64,000 bases of DNA from Enterococcus_D entomosocium (GCF_030441895.1 NZ_JARJAS010000004.1); one strand, 5' to 3'; positions 17,364 to 26,462 are shown, numbered from the stretch's first letter. Numbers and translations are program-made. Notes: generated from the letters alone by a model not told the origin.

Positions 17364-18924
17364 AAATATTGCCGAATTGAAGGGGAATTGGAAAATGGGA
17401 ATAGGTTTCTTGATTATTCTCCTTCTAAGCCAATATCTTCTTCAATATAAAGATTCTACTTGGCCTAAGCTCTATATTTTAATAGCTGCTGCTGCCTTGT
17501 TAATTTTGTTATCTTTTAGCAGACTAAATGAAAGTAAGCAAATTGCTAGAAATACCTTTCTTTTGATTGCAATTATGGGCTCATTAAATTCATTGATTTT
17601 TCCGGTAAATGGAAATCTGGATGAATACAGTCATTATTATCATGCGCTTAATCTAGCGGATGGTGAATTGACAAAACGTGTTTCGCAACAAAATTTTCGA
17701 GAAGTTTCTCCTGATTATCAGGCAATTTCAAGCGTTCCAATGAAGAAATTAGATGGATTAGCGACAAATCTCTATAACAAAGAATTCATAAACATAAGAC
17801 ACGTTCCGTCCGACTATCGATCAGAGTTGCTTGATATATCAGAGACGTTAGCCAATCCTGCATATATACCTAGTGCTTTGGGAATTTCTCTAGGAAGACA
17901 AATCAGTGATAGAGTTGCTGTCTCTTATTATTTAGGTCGTATTGGAAATGTATTGTTTTATGCATTTCTGGCATGGTTAGCTGTTAGAGTCAGTAGGTAT
18001 TACAAGACTCAACTGTTTTTGACTTCTACTTTACCTTTTACATTATGGATTTCAGCAGGGTACACGTATGATAACTTGTACTATGGTTTGACTCTCCTTC
18101 TATTTGCCCAATTTACAAATCTAATTAAAGATAACAATAAAATAACGATAAAAAAAATAGTAGCATATTGTGTTACTTGTTTAGGATTAGTATTTTGTAA
18201 AGCCCCAATGTTAGTATTGATATTTTTACCTGTTTTTATACCATCTAAAAGGTGGGAAACTCGCAAAAATTTTTATAGTTACTTACTGCTTTCGTTTTTT
18301 ACATTACTTACAAGTTCCCTTTGGATATTTAGAGAAAAGATATCGATGCTCATAACTCCTCAAACAGCACAAGCTTCTTTATCCAGTATTGAATCTACAA
18401 CTGAAATATCACGAACTTCATATTTTTTGGATAACATAGGGTACACGATAGAGGTTTTTTTACGGTCGATTCTGGAAATACCAAAGAATATAATAGAATT
18501 CATTGAAATGCCTCAAATTGATATCATGTCTACAGGCGTTTTAAGAAATGTAAATAGTATAAGTTATATATTACTAATAATCTTAGCAAGCTTTTTGTTA
18601 AAAATAGTTCTTGATAAAAAAATGATTTTATGGTCATTAATTTTGTTTTTAACTATTACATTGGGTACAATTTATGCAATTTCTGGAGATACTCGCGTCT
18701 TTAATATTGGAGATTTGCACGTGAGTGGTGTACAAGGTAGGTATCATTTCTATCTTATGGCCTTTCTTCCTCTTTATATAAAGTCCTTTACAGAAAGGAC
18801 TTCATTTAGAAACGAGAATATTGCTCAATTTCTCAATGAAGAGCAAATAACTAATTTTATAGTTAAATCTGTTTTTGTTATAACAGTATTGAATTCTTGT
18901 ATTGCAATATACGGGTTTCTATAA
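17347..18924 (+). CDS. DUF2142-like polytopic membrane protein, possible GT-C transferase
   Basis: A 525-residue protein with about ten to twelve membrane segments. The extracytoplasmic loop after the second segment has NLDEYSHYYHALNL, and later GYTYDNLYYGLTLLLF occurs; both fit the DUF2142 family, whose members resemble GT-C transferases using lipid-linked sugars. The TTG start at 17347 lies inside the previous gene, with AGGGGG at 17334-17339, so the two are translationally coupled. It may transfer a side-chain sugar outside the membrane or act as a polymerase; sequence does not decide. Base composition is clearly more AT-rich than the housekeeping genes. Confidence 0.65.
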   Translation: MKFISRNIAELKGNWKMGIGFLIILLLSQYLLQYKDSTWPKLYILIAAAALLILLSFSRLNESKQIARNTFLLIAIMGSLNSLIFPVNGNLDEYSHYYHALNLADGELTKRVSQQNFREVSPDYQAISSVPMKKLDGLATNLYNKEFINIRHVPSDYRSELLDISETLANPAYIPSALGISLGRQISDRVAVSYYLGRIGNVLFYAFLAWLAVRVSRYYKTQLFLTSTLPFTLWISAGYTYDNLYYGLTLLLFAQFTNLIKDNNKITIKKIVAYCVTCLGLVFCKAPMLVLIFLPVFIPSKRWETRKNFYSYLLLSFFTLLTSSLWIFREKISMLITPQTAQASLSSIESTTEISRTSYFLDNIGYTIEVFLRSILEIPKNIIEFIEMPQIDIMSTGVLRNVNSISYILLIILASFLLKIVLDKKMILWSLILFLTITLGTIYAISGDTRVFNIGDLHVSGVQGRYHFYLMAFLPLYIKSFTERTSFRNENIAQFLNEEQITNFIVKSVFVITVLNSCIAIYGFL

Positions 18925-18945
18925 AAATCACAAAAGGGGATTATA

Positions 18946-20199
18946 ATGAAAAAAATTATGTTCATTTCACCAACTGGCACGATGGACAACGGGGCAGAAA
19001 TTTCAATATTCAATTTAATGAAATATCTAGTTGAGCAAGGATATGAAGTAGTAAATATTGCACCGGTTAGTGGAGACGTCGAAGTAAATGACTACTCTCG
19101 AATTTTTGAAAGTAATGGGATCAAATGTTTTTTAGTTTCAAATCAACGGTGGTGGTGGGAGGATGCACCAGGAATGTTATTTGGAAGTGAAGAACAACGA
19201 GCGGCATCTTTTAGAAATACTATCGATCTCATTACAAAAAAGATAGACGAGTTTGATATTGAGTTGGTAATCACAAATACAGCAAACATGTTCCAAGGTG
19301 CGATGGCGGCGGCTGTTCAAGACGTTTCTCATATCTGGTTAATTCATGAATTTCCTTCCGGCGAATTTGCTTACTACAAGGATAAAATTGAGTTTATAGA
19401 AGAATTTTCTGATGAGATTTTTGCTGTTAGAGGCGAGTTGAGCAATAATTTGCAAGAGCTGTTTACAAGGAAAAAAATCAAGTCATTCGCTCCCTACACA
19501 GAGTTAAAACAAGTTTCCCTTAAAAATGGAGATGTTCAAAGAATCGTTTCAGTAGGACGTATCAACCCAAGAAAAAATCAATTAGAACTAATTAAAGCAT
19601 ATCATCAGTTGAACAGGTACGACATTGAGTTGGTTTTTATTGGTGCATGGGATGATGAGTATAAAGAAAAATGTCTCGATTATATCAAAAAAAATCGTTT
19701 AAAAAATATAACTTTTCTAGGAAATGTAGACAATCCATGGGAGCATGTGACATCGAAAGATATATGCGTTTTTTCTTCAGCAATGGAAACATTCGGTTTA
19801 GTTTATGTTGAGGCTCTTTTAAACGGTGTACCAGTTATTATATCCAATAATCCAGGGCACATGTCAGCATATGATTTTTTTAATCACGGTTGTGTCTATC
19901 CATTAGGTGATATAGATAAATTAGTAGAAATGATCCGCGATCGATTAGATAACTTCGATGACTTCAAAAGCGAAACAGTCAATTTCTCCGTTGAAGCAAA
20001 AGAGAAGTACCAGATTTATTATGTTTATCAAGACTTAATCGAAGCGATCGATTCCGTAACTGCTTCGCCAAAAGCGATTCGCCATATAAAATCTTTATTG
20101 ACCTTAAATGAAAAAAAGAGCAAACTGGCGCAATTTGAGTATCAAACGAGAAGTTTCCTGCAAAGAGTTAAGTATAAAATAAGGAAAAGCTTTAAATAA
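18946..20199 (+). CDS. GT4 (GT-B fold) glycosyltransferase
   Basis: A 417-residue GT-B glycosyltransferase. The N-terminal domain begins FISPTGTMDNGAEISIFNL (glycine and acidic acceptor loop), and the C-terminal domain has VSVGRINPRKNQLELIKA, FIGAWDDEY, FLGNVDNPW and the donor-binding SSAMETFGLVYVEAL with the EX7E glutamates. It has AAGGGG upstream of the ATG and follows the DUF2142 gene by 21 bases. It is the last gene before a terminator, closing the transcription unit that begins with the ABC exporter. The basic C-terminal 40 residues may hold it to the membrane. Confidence 0.85.
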   Translation: MKKIMFISPTGTMDNGAEISIFNLMKYLVEQGYEVVNIAPVSGDVEVNDYSRIFESNGIKCFLVSNQRWWWEDAPGMLFGSEEQRAASFRNTIDLITKKIDEFDIELVITNTANMFQGAMAAAVQDVSHIWLIHEFPSGEFAYYKDKIEFIEEFSDEIFAVRGELSNNLQELFTRKKIKSFAPYTELKQVSLKNGDVQRIVSVGRINPRKNQLELIKAYHQLNRYDIELVFIGAWDDEYKEKCLDYIKKNRLKNITFLGNVDNPWEHVTSKDICVFSSAMETFGLVYVEALLNGVPVIISNNPGHMSAYDFFNHGCVYPLGDIDKLVEMIRDRLDNFDDFKSETVNFSVEAKEKYQIYYVYQDLIEAIDSVTASPKAIRHIKSLLTLNEKKSKLAQFEYQTRSFLQRVKYKIRKSFK

Positions 20200-20218
20200 A
20201 ATTCAAATGATTCTAAGT

Positions 20219-20260
20219 AAAAAGACAAGGCCGGCAACAATGGCAACCTTGTCCTTTTTA
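20219..20260 (+). terminator. Terminator closing the exporter operon
   Basis: AAAAAGACAAGG (20219-20230) pairs with CCTTGTCCTTTTT (20247-20259) with one bulged base and continues into T residues. Confidence 0.8.
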
Positions 20261-20600
20261 CTTTTTCAGTTAAAAGTTTACTATTTCACGGACCGCTTAC
20301 CCCTAGAGATAGTAGGGATCGAGTATTAAAGCAAAAAATACAAACAAGGCTTTAAAAAGTTGTTTAATTCTATTAGCAATAAAAATAGCTTGATAGGTGA
20401 ATATGTCAGAGATTTAATGCTATCATAAAAAAAATGATCAGATTTTACGATATATTTATTGTTGAGTTGTTTCCTCGACCATATCAAATAGTGTCAGTAA
20501 AAAATAATTGAGTTTTTACTGACACTACTAAAAGACTGGTTAGTATATTCAATTATATAGTAAAAATTTATCGTAGTGATTGGTGTGATTTAGCAATTTA
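20261..20600. other. Gene-free convergent intergenic stretch with a perfect 13-base inverted repeat
   Basis: No credible reading frame is seen in these 340 AT-rich bases between the plus-strand GT4 and the minus-strand phosphoglycerol transferase. The only clear structure is GTGTCAGTAAAAA (20491-20503), a 9-base loop, and its exact inverse at 20513-20525. Read from the minus strand it could end the phosphoglycerol transferase transcript. No transposase fragment is visible beside it. Confidence 0.6.
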
Positions 20601-22406
20601 TTATTTAACTTCAAGGTCTGATCCTTGCATAATCTGCTGATTGTAAAAGCTTGATGTCTTACTAAGTTCATTAGAGAATTCATCAAACCCTAATTTTTCC
20701 ATTAGAGTCATTTCTTCTGAAAATAGATTTGTTCCTAAGCCTAATCGATTTCCCTCAATGGAAACACCTAATGCAGATAAAGTGGTCGGAAACAAATCCA
20801 ATGTACTGAAAGAACGATTGGTATTATTCAAGGTTGTTACCGGTGAGTTAATAAAGAGATTGAAGACAGTTCGCTCATAGTCTTCAGGGATACCATTAAA
20901 AAAAGAGGGATCCATGCTTAGGTGGTCACCGGCAATTACGATAGTAGTATTATCATAAAAAGACTGTTGCTGAACCCATCGTATAAAATTACCTAACATA
21001 TAATCTGAATAGTGGATGACATTACTATATTGCTGTTCAAAAAGTTTAGGTGTATTTTCGGTCATCAAACCATCTGGGAAGTGCATATCAGCTGTTAGAA
21101 GCGTTAAATTAAAGGGCTCTTCTGACTGAGAATCTTCTATAAGTATGTTTTTAGCAAACTCAAAAAGTTTCTCATCCTCATATCCCCACCAGACTTTATA
21201 GTCAGACGGTATCCATTGATTATCGATGGCATATTGATAATCTTTTATTTGGTAATTTCCATGTTGAGAGTAAAATTTATCTCTGCCGCCAAAGCTTGCA
21301 TCGGAACCGATTAACAGTGTTTGATTGTATCCTTCTTGATCTAAAATGGTACCGATTGTGGTGACACCAGGCATAAAAGATGAAGTATTGCCATATTCAT
21401 TTTCGTTATAGCCACCAGAGACTCTCAGAGGAACCCCAGAACTTTGGGCAACCATTCCTCCTACTGTAAAACCAACACCAGGAACTTGACGAGCACCGCC
21501 GAAAGTACTTTGGTGCGAAAAATTTAGTCCATCTGCATAAGCTGATTCTGTGAGATTTGGTAATAGATTGACTTCTTGCATTCCGCCAAGGTCAATGGAT
21601 AAGTACGTTGATTCTAATGATTCGACGTAAATATAGATAAGGTTTCTTTTTTGGTCTGGAAAGGTAAGCGCAACATCATTCGGGTCCACATAAAAATCTT
21701 CGTAAATCGTTGATTTTTCAAAAAAATATGCTTTTAGTTCTGCATAGCCCAATGTTTGTATACCAAAGAAAAAACCGTATATAGTGAGGCTTACACTAAT
21801 GAAGGAAAAAAAGAAACTCGTCTTTTTGGTTAACTTAATTTTCTGAAACTTTTTGTAAGATAGAGCATAGAGTAGCAAGTATAGGATTACTAGAAAACTA
21901 AGAGTGAGAATAATAGAATTTAATAAAGGACCCAAAATGAACGTATAAATTTGGCCCGCATCTGTTCCTGTCAAGGGTTGAGACAAAGTGTATAGAATTT
22001 CACTAATGCCTACATTACCAAAAAAACTTTTCGTCCAAACGGCACTGTTTCCCGCAAGTGCTCCAATGAATACTAGTAATGAAAAAATAAAAAAAGAAAG
22101 TTGAAGACGCCAGGTCAAGGATTGAAATATTTTGTCAATCAGACCTGTTTTTTTGATAATCAGCACCGTTGATAAGAGAAAAAGAAAAACAAGGATACTT
22201 ACACCAGTGACAGCGGACATGGTTGAAAGGAAACTAAAAGATAAGAGATTTTTTCTTAATTCAGTTAAGCCGAGTGATCGTGCAATAAATGCCGTGAATG
22301 ACAGATGAGAAACGGCACAAAATAGAGAAAACGAAAATCGGCGATAAAAGCTTCTATGTGCTGTTAAAAAGAGTATGAGAATAAAAAGTAAGATTGAAAA
22401 AAGCAT
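20601..22406 (-). CDS. OpgB/GacH-like membrane phosphoglycerol transferase (alkaline phosphatase superfamily)
   Basis: A 601-residue protein with five or six N-terminal membrane segments (to about residue 225) and an extracellular sulfatase-fold domain (about 255-560). The motifs follow OpgB/MdoB more closely than LtaS: YVESLESTY, GVGFTVGGMVAQSSGVPL (candidate nucleophile Thr), GTILDQEGYNQTLLIGSDASFGGRD with small gaps, ADMHFPDG and AGDHLSM for metal binding. OpgB and streptococcal GacH move glycerol phosphate from phosphatidylglycerol to a glycan, so a decorating role on this polysaccharide is likely. The start at 22406 follows GGAGG with seven bases spacing; a longer reading to 22463 runs through the promoter. 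Confidence 0.78.
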   Translation of the reverse strand: MLFSILLFILILFLTAHRSFYRRFSFSLFCAVSHLSFTAFIARSLGLTELRKNLLSFSFLSTMSAVTGVSILVFLFLLSTVLIIKKTGLIDKIFQSLTWRLQLSFFIFSLLVFIGALAGNSAVWTKSFFGNVGISEILYTLSQPLTGTDAGQIYTFILGPLLNSIILTLSFLVILYLLLYALSYKKFQKIKLTKKTSFFFSFISVSLTIYGFFFGIQTLGYAELKAYFFEKSTIYEDFYVDPNDVALTFPDQKRNLIYIYVESLESTYLSIDLGGMQEVNLLPNLTESAYADGLNFSHQSTFGGARQVPGVGFTVGGMVAQSSGVPLRVSGGYNENEYGNTSSFMPGVTTIGTILDQEGYNQTLLIGSDASFGGRDKFYSQHGNYQIKDYQYAIDNQWIPSDYKVWWGYEDEKLFEFAKNILIEDSQSEEPFNLTLLTADMHFPDGLMTENTPKLFEQQYSNVIHYSDYMLGNFIRWVQQQSFYDNTTIVIAGDHLSMDPSFFNGIPEDYERTVFNLFINSPVTTLNNTNRSFSTLDLFPTTLSALGVSIEGNRLGLGTNLFSEEMTLMEKLGFDEFSNELSKTSSFYNQQIMQGSDLEVK

Positions 22407-22425
22407 CCTGTACCTCCAAATACAT

Positions 22426-22455
22426 ATTATATATAGTATACTAGAATAATGACAA
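22426..22455 (-). promoter_or_regulatory. Promoter of the phosphoglycerol transferase gene
   Basis: On the minus strand TTGTCA (22450-22455) is followed after 18 bases by TATAAT (22426-22431), 20 bases before the ribosome binding site region. It points away from the promoter at 22567. Confidence 0.65.
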
Positions 22456-22566
22456 GTCTCCAAAAGAAAAACTTAAAAAAAGGCGTGGAATCCTTATTTT
22501 TTTTCATTTTTTGCCAATTAATGCGAGTTTGTCTTCTTTAAGTTTTTTTAGGGATTTTAATTTTTG

Positions 22567-22595
22567 TTGAGAATTACTAAAAAGTCGAGTATAAT
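22567..22595 (+). promoter_or_regulatory. Promoter of the accessory glycosyltransferase operon (twin of 12106)
   Basis: TTGAGA (22567-22572), 17 bases, TATAAT (22590-22595). The last spacer bases GTCGAG and their distance from TTGAGA are the same as in the promoter at 12106-12134. Confidence 0.72.
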
Positions 22596-22647
22596 TTTTT
22601 AGAATTGGATATTTAAAACTCTTAACAATTCATGGAAAGGGATATTC

Positions 22648-23430
22648 ATGCATACATTTGTTATTTGCGCTTATAAAGAGTCTTCTTTTTTAGAAGAATG
22701 TATACTTTCTTGTTTAAATCAGACGAGTCTGAAAAAAGGAAAGTCCAAGCTGATTTTGTACACAAGTACACCAAATACTTATATAACAGAGATTGCCAAC
22801 TCTTATGAGATACCTATGTTTACTAGTTCAGGCGGAAGTATCGGACGAGATTGGAACAATGCATTGTCTTTTGTTGATACGCCATATGCGACGATCGTTC
22901 ATCAAGACGACATCTATTTAAAAGAGTATGGTGAAAGCGTCATTGATGCGTTCGAAAATAATAATCAAACAAGTATTGTGTTTACGGATTATAAGGAAAT
23001 CGATCAAGAAAGTCAAATCAGAAAAAGATCAATAAATCTTAAAATTAAAACGTTCGGTTTAAAAACAATGGGGTTATTAAAATCAAAGTGGTATCAAAGG
23101 CGAATATATGCGTTTGGGAACTTTATTTGTTGTCCAGCTGTTTCATATAATTTGCGGGTGCTCAATGACTTCAAATTTAATGAACAGATGCGAATGGCAG
23201 TAGATTGGGATGCATGGGAACGAATCATGAAGCGGCCGGAAAACATTTGTTACATCTCAAAAAATGCAATGTATCATAGAATTCACGAAGAATCTGAAAC
23301 AACTGCAACAACCCTGGATAAAACGAGAGAAGCAGAAGAATTGGAAATGTACAAACGTTATTGGGGAAAAACCATTGCTTCTTTTCTCATGAAATTTTAC
23401 GTGAAAAATCAAAAAAGCAATCAATTATAA
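22648..23430 (+). CDS. GT2 glycosyltransferase
   Basis: A 260-residue family 2 glycosyltransferase. It has an N-terminal VICAYKESSFLEECILSCLNQ, the region SGGSIGRDWNNAL that aligns with the usual nucleotide-binding GxxxARN segment, VHQDDIYL as the DxD-type metal site, and AVDWDAWERI as the acceptor-side acidic motif. It is the first gene of the second plus-strand operon, with GAAAGGGA before the ATG. The sugar donor is unknown. Base composition is AT-rich like its neighbours. Confidence 0.83.
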   Translation: MHTFVICAYKESSFLEECILSCLNQTSLKKGKSKLILYTSTPNTYITEIANSYEIPMFTSSGGSIGRDWNNALSFVDTPYATIVHQDDIYLKEYGESVIDAFENNNQTSIVFTDYKEIDQESQIRKRSINLKIKTFGLKTMGLLKSKWYQRRIYAFGNFICCPAVSYNLRVLNDFKFNEQMRMAVDWDAWERIMKRPENICYISKNAMYHRIHEESETTATTLDKTREAEELEMYKRYWGKTIASFLMKFYVKNQKSNQL

Positions 23431-23450
23431 GAAAAGTTAGGGTGTAAATC

Positions 23451-24176
23451 GTGAATCCAAGAATTTTACTTATTATTCCAGCATATAATGAAGCAGAAGG
23501 TATTGTCCAAGTAATCGACAAGGTACTCGAGTATAGAAAAAAAACACCATATAATTTAGATTATCTTGTTATCAATGATGGGTCTACAGACAATGAGGAA
23601 GCGGTATTATTAGAAAACAATATTCATCATGTCGAGTTGGTGAACAATTTAGGTATTGGAGGAGCTGTGCAGACGGGATATCTGTATGCATTAGAACACG
23701 ATTATGATATCGCGATTCAATATGATGGCGATGGACAGCACGATATTGAAAGTTTAAGTCAGTTGGTTGAACCGATTATCAATAATAAGGCTGATTTTAC
23801 CGTCGGATCCAGATTTGTAGAAGACAGCACGTCGACGTTTAAATCTACTGGTGCAAGACAATTAGGAATCAGGCTTCTTTCAGGACTTATTTACCTTCTG
23901 ACAAAAATGCGCGTCAAAGATGTAACGAGTGGTTTCAGAGCAGGAAACCGGCAAGTAATCAGACAATTTGCCCATCGATATCCGAGCCAGTATCCGGAAC
24001 CTGAAAGCTACATGCATTTAGTAGCCAAAAACATCCGGGTGAAAGAGATTGGGGTAAACATGTTCGAAAGAACAACTGGTCGCTCAAGTATTCATTTTTT
24101 CGACTCGGCAGCGTATATGGTTAATGTCTCTTTGGCTATTCTGATTGCATCTTTGATTAAAAAGGAGGAATCCTAA
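23451..24176 (+). CDS. GT2 glycosyltransferase, polyprenyl-phosphate sugar synthase-like
   Basis: A 241-residue family 2 enzyme in the DPM1/dolichyl-phosphate-like group. Signs are LLIIPAYNEAEGI, INDGSTDN, LGIGGAVQTGYLYA, YDGDGQHD at the metal site, GSRF and DVTSGFRAGNR. Such enzymes usually put a sugar on polyprenyl phosphate for transfer across the membrane. It starts at GTG 23451 and its stop overlaps the start of a DUF2304 gene, a pairing common in cell-surface polysaccharide loci. The C-terminus has one weak hydrophobic stretch rather than the two to four segments of GtrB. Confidence 0.82.
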   Translation: MNPRILLIIPAYNEAEGIVQVIDKVLEYRKKTPYNLDYLVINDGSTDNEEAVLLENNIHHVELVNNLGIGGAVQTGYLYALEHDYDIAIQYDGDGQHDIESLSQLVEPIINNKADFTVGSRFVEDSTSTFKSTGARQLGIRLLSGLIYLLTKMRVKDVTSGFRAGNRQVIRQFAHRYPSQYPEPESYMHLVAKNIRVKEIGVNMFERTTGRSSIHFFDSAAYMVNVSLAILIASLIKKEES

Positions 24177-24532
24177 TGCCGGTTCAATTACAAATTATTG
24201 CTATTTTTTTAGCATTTGCTTTTTTTGTCTTAACTGTTTATTTGATTCGTAAAGATCATGCAGAAGTACGTCAAATGAACAAATGGCTTTTACTGGGAAT
24301 AATAATGTTGATCGGTGCATTATTTCCCAAAGTAGGGACGACAATCGCCCACTTCTTAGGGATCACTACACTCACTTCTTTAGCATTATATAGTTTAACA
24401 GCCTTTTTATTGTTTATCACTTTAACAACTAGTATTGCATTGATAAATACGCAAAGACAAGTCAAAACATTAACACAAGAGTTATCTTTCTTGAAAAAGG
24501 AAATTAGAGAAATGAAAGAAGGAGAAAAATGA
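24176..24532 (+). CDS. DUF2304 small membrane protein
   Basis: A 118-residue protein with three membrane segments (about 6-24, 37-56, 64-88) and a charged C-terminal helix that looks like a short coiled coil (QRQVKTLTQELSFLKKEIR). This is the DUF2304 pattern. Members are found beside GT2 genes in capsule and wall polysaccharide loci; function is unproved, but a partner or membrane anchor for the preceding glycosyltransferase fits. GGAGGA lies before the start, which overlaps the upstream stop (TAATG), and the stop overlaps the next start (ATGA). Confidence 0.8.
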   Translation: MPVQLQIIAIFLAFAFFVLTVYLIRKDHAEVRQMNKWLLLGIIMLIGALFPKVGTTIAHFLGITTLTSLALYSLTAFLLFITLTTSIALINTQRQVKTLTQELSFLKKEIREMKEGEK

Positions 24533-25623
24533 AGGGTATTTATTTTTCCCAAGACTTGACCCATGCTGGTGGAATTCAAAAGAAGATCAATCGACAAATT
24601 GAAGAGTTTGAAAAAAATGGTTTTTCCATGAAACCCTTAATAAACCCAAAAAGGAATATAGGTCACCTGTTTCTAAACCTAGTTCCTTTTTTTTCAAGAC
24701 AGTTTTTTTTAAAAGAGAAAATAAATTGGCAAGAGTACGACTTTGTTTACATTAGAAAAAGTGCGGTTTTTGATAAAAGTGTTATCGATTTATTAAAGAA
24801 AATCAAGACAATGAATCCATCAATTATTGTCTTATTAGAAATTCCAACATATCCTTATATGAACGAATTTAAAGGAATTGTAAAATGGGACATTCAAGCC
24901 AAAGAACATCTCTGGACACCATATTTAAAACACTACGTTGATCGAGTTCTGACTTTTTCGGATGATGAAAAAATTTTTGATATACCATGTATCAATCTTT
25001 CGAATGCGTACGACTTTGCTAGTCCGATTGAAGGTAGTAATGAGGGAGATGGTGCAATCCGATTACTAGGGGTCGCAGCACTTTGTTTCTACCATGGATA
25101 TGATCGCGTCATACAGGGACTGCACGAATACTATAATTTATCTGACGCTAAGAGAAACGTCATGTTCACTTTAGTCGGTGATGGTCCTGTCTTAAAGGAC
25201 TATAAAAAGCTGGTCTCTGATTACCACTTAGAAGAAAAAGTGAAGTTATTAGGCAGAATAGAATTTTCTCAATTGGATCAGTTTTATCAGAATGCAGATA
25301 TTGGGATTGACTCTTTAGCCCGTCATCGATCTGGAGTAACTTATAATAGTAGTCTAAAAGGAAAAGAGTATTTGGCGAAAGGGTTGCCGATTGTTTCTGG
25401 AGTGAAAACTGATTTGGATAATTGTGATCTTCCGTTTTATTATCGTGTACCGAGCGATGATACACCAATCAATATTCCAAGCTTAATTGAGTGGTACGAT
25501 TCGATGCTTGAAAATTCTTCAAAAAAGGAATTAAGCGCAGCTATTTTTCAATATGGTCTTAGTCATTTTACTTTTGAAAAAACCTTTAAGCCTGTAATTG
25601 ACTATTTGAGGAGTACAAAATAA
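24529..25623 (+). CDS. GT4-like glycosyltransferase
   Basis: A 364-residue GT-B type enzyme. The N-terminal loop is SQDLTHAGGIQKKI; the C-terminal domain has LLGVAALCFYHGYDRVIQGL, FTLVGDGPVLKDYKKL, LLGRIEFSQLDQFYQNADIGI and SLKGKEYLAKGLPIVSG, the place of the usual EX7E donor site, here with a less typical sequence. It is coupled by overlap to the DUF2304 gene before it and to the broken GT2 after it. It likely adds one residue of a variable side chain. Confidence 0.8.
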   Translation: MKGIYFSQDLTHAGGIQKKINRQIEEFEKNGFSMKPLINPKRNIGHLFLNLVPFFSRQFFLKEKINWQEYDFVYIRKSAVFDKSVIDLLKKIKTMNPSIIVLLEIPTYPYMNEFKGIVKWDIQAKEHLWTPYLKHYVDRVLTFSDDEKIFDIPCINLSNAYDFASPIEGSNEGDGAIRLLGVAALCFYHGYDRVIQGLHEYYNLSDAKRNVMFTLVGDGPVLKDYKKLVSDYHLEEKVKLLGRIEFSQLDQFYQNADIGIDSLARHRSGVTYNSSLKGKEYLAKGLPIVSGVKTDLDNCDLPFYYRVPSDDTPINIPSLIEWYDSMLENSSKKELSAAIFQYGLSHFTFEKTFKPVIDYLRSTK

Positions 25624-26462
25624 TGGATGAGAAAATCAGTATAATAATTCCAATGTATAACGGAGAGAAATATATAGGTGAATGTCTCACTAGTCTTATG
25701 AATCAAACCTATAAAAACATAGAGATCATCGTTGTTGATGATGGCTCAACAGACGATTCAATAGAGGTAGTTAATGAAGTCATAAAGAAAAACACCTCCA
25801 GAGTTATTCGATTAGTCAACAAGAGTAACGGTGGCCAATCAAGCGCTAGAAACGCAGGGATTTCGTATGCCAGTGGCAAATTGATTGCATTCATTGATTG
25901 CGATGATTTTGTTACACCGATTTAATGTGAAGAATTGATGCGTGCGATTAAAACATGTGATGTTCAAGTTTACTAAAGAAGAAACCGAGTTGAACTTATC
26001 TGTGGTTAATCCTCCCAAAATTGTTGAAGGGACATCTTTACAACTAATTGAGGAATTATACGATTCTGATTTTCCTGCGGGTTCTCCAACTATCAAACTT
26101 TATGCCGTGGAGCTGTTTAAAGATGTTGCGTTCACTGAAGGAATTATTTATGAGGACGGGCTGTTTTTCTATGAAATGATTGATAAGATAACGAAGATTT
26201 CATTGATTGATAGTAAAAGCTATTATTATCGAACAACAGAAAACTCAACTTTAACGAGTAAAATAAGCAAGAAGAATTTAGATGTTTTAAAGAAAAACAG
26301 ATTAACTGAGAACTTTTTAGAGAAATATCCAGAAGCATTAGGGCAATTCTATCAAGAACACGCAATCTGAATGATTGTATTGCTGTAAAATGTATTTATG
26401 ATAAAACCCCATTTTTTTGTCAATTGATAAGAGAAATCTTATCAATTTATCAAGAATATTAA
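25623..26462 (+). pseudogene. Decayed GT2 glycosyltransferase (stop codon plus two frameshifts)
   Basis: The first 100 codons are a normal GT2 N-terminus (IIIPMYNGEKYIGECL, DDGSTDDS, NGGQSSARNAGI, FIDCDDF). The frame then hits TAA at 25923-25925. Straight after it, in the same frame, CEELMRAIKTCDVQVY still reads like the family. A shift near 25965-25985 moves the homology to another frame (GTG 25942 to TGA 26370: SPTIKLYAVELF, IIYEDGLFFYEM, YYYRTTENS). Another shift near 26360 moves it again (NLNDCIAVKCIYDKTPFFCQL) to TAA at 26460-26462. Three lesions make a functional product very unlikely. It overlaps the stop of the gene before it, so it was once a working operon member. Confidence 0.82.
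26423..26446. repeat. Perfect 10-base hairpin with GAAA loop
   Basis: ATTGATAAGA (26423-26432), loop GAAA, exact inverse (26437-26446). It falls at the end of the GT2 pseudogene, 54 bases before the next gene, and has no T run, so a terminator function is doubtful. Confidence 0.5.

Noticed and set aside
20491..20525. Inverted repeat as terminal repeat of an intact insertion sequence
   Set aside because: The arms are only nine bases apart and no transposase or target duplication is present nearby, so an intact element is excluded.
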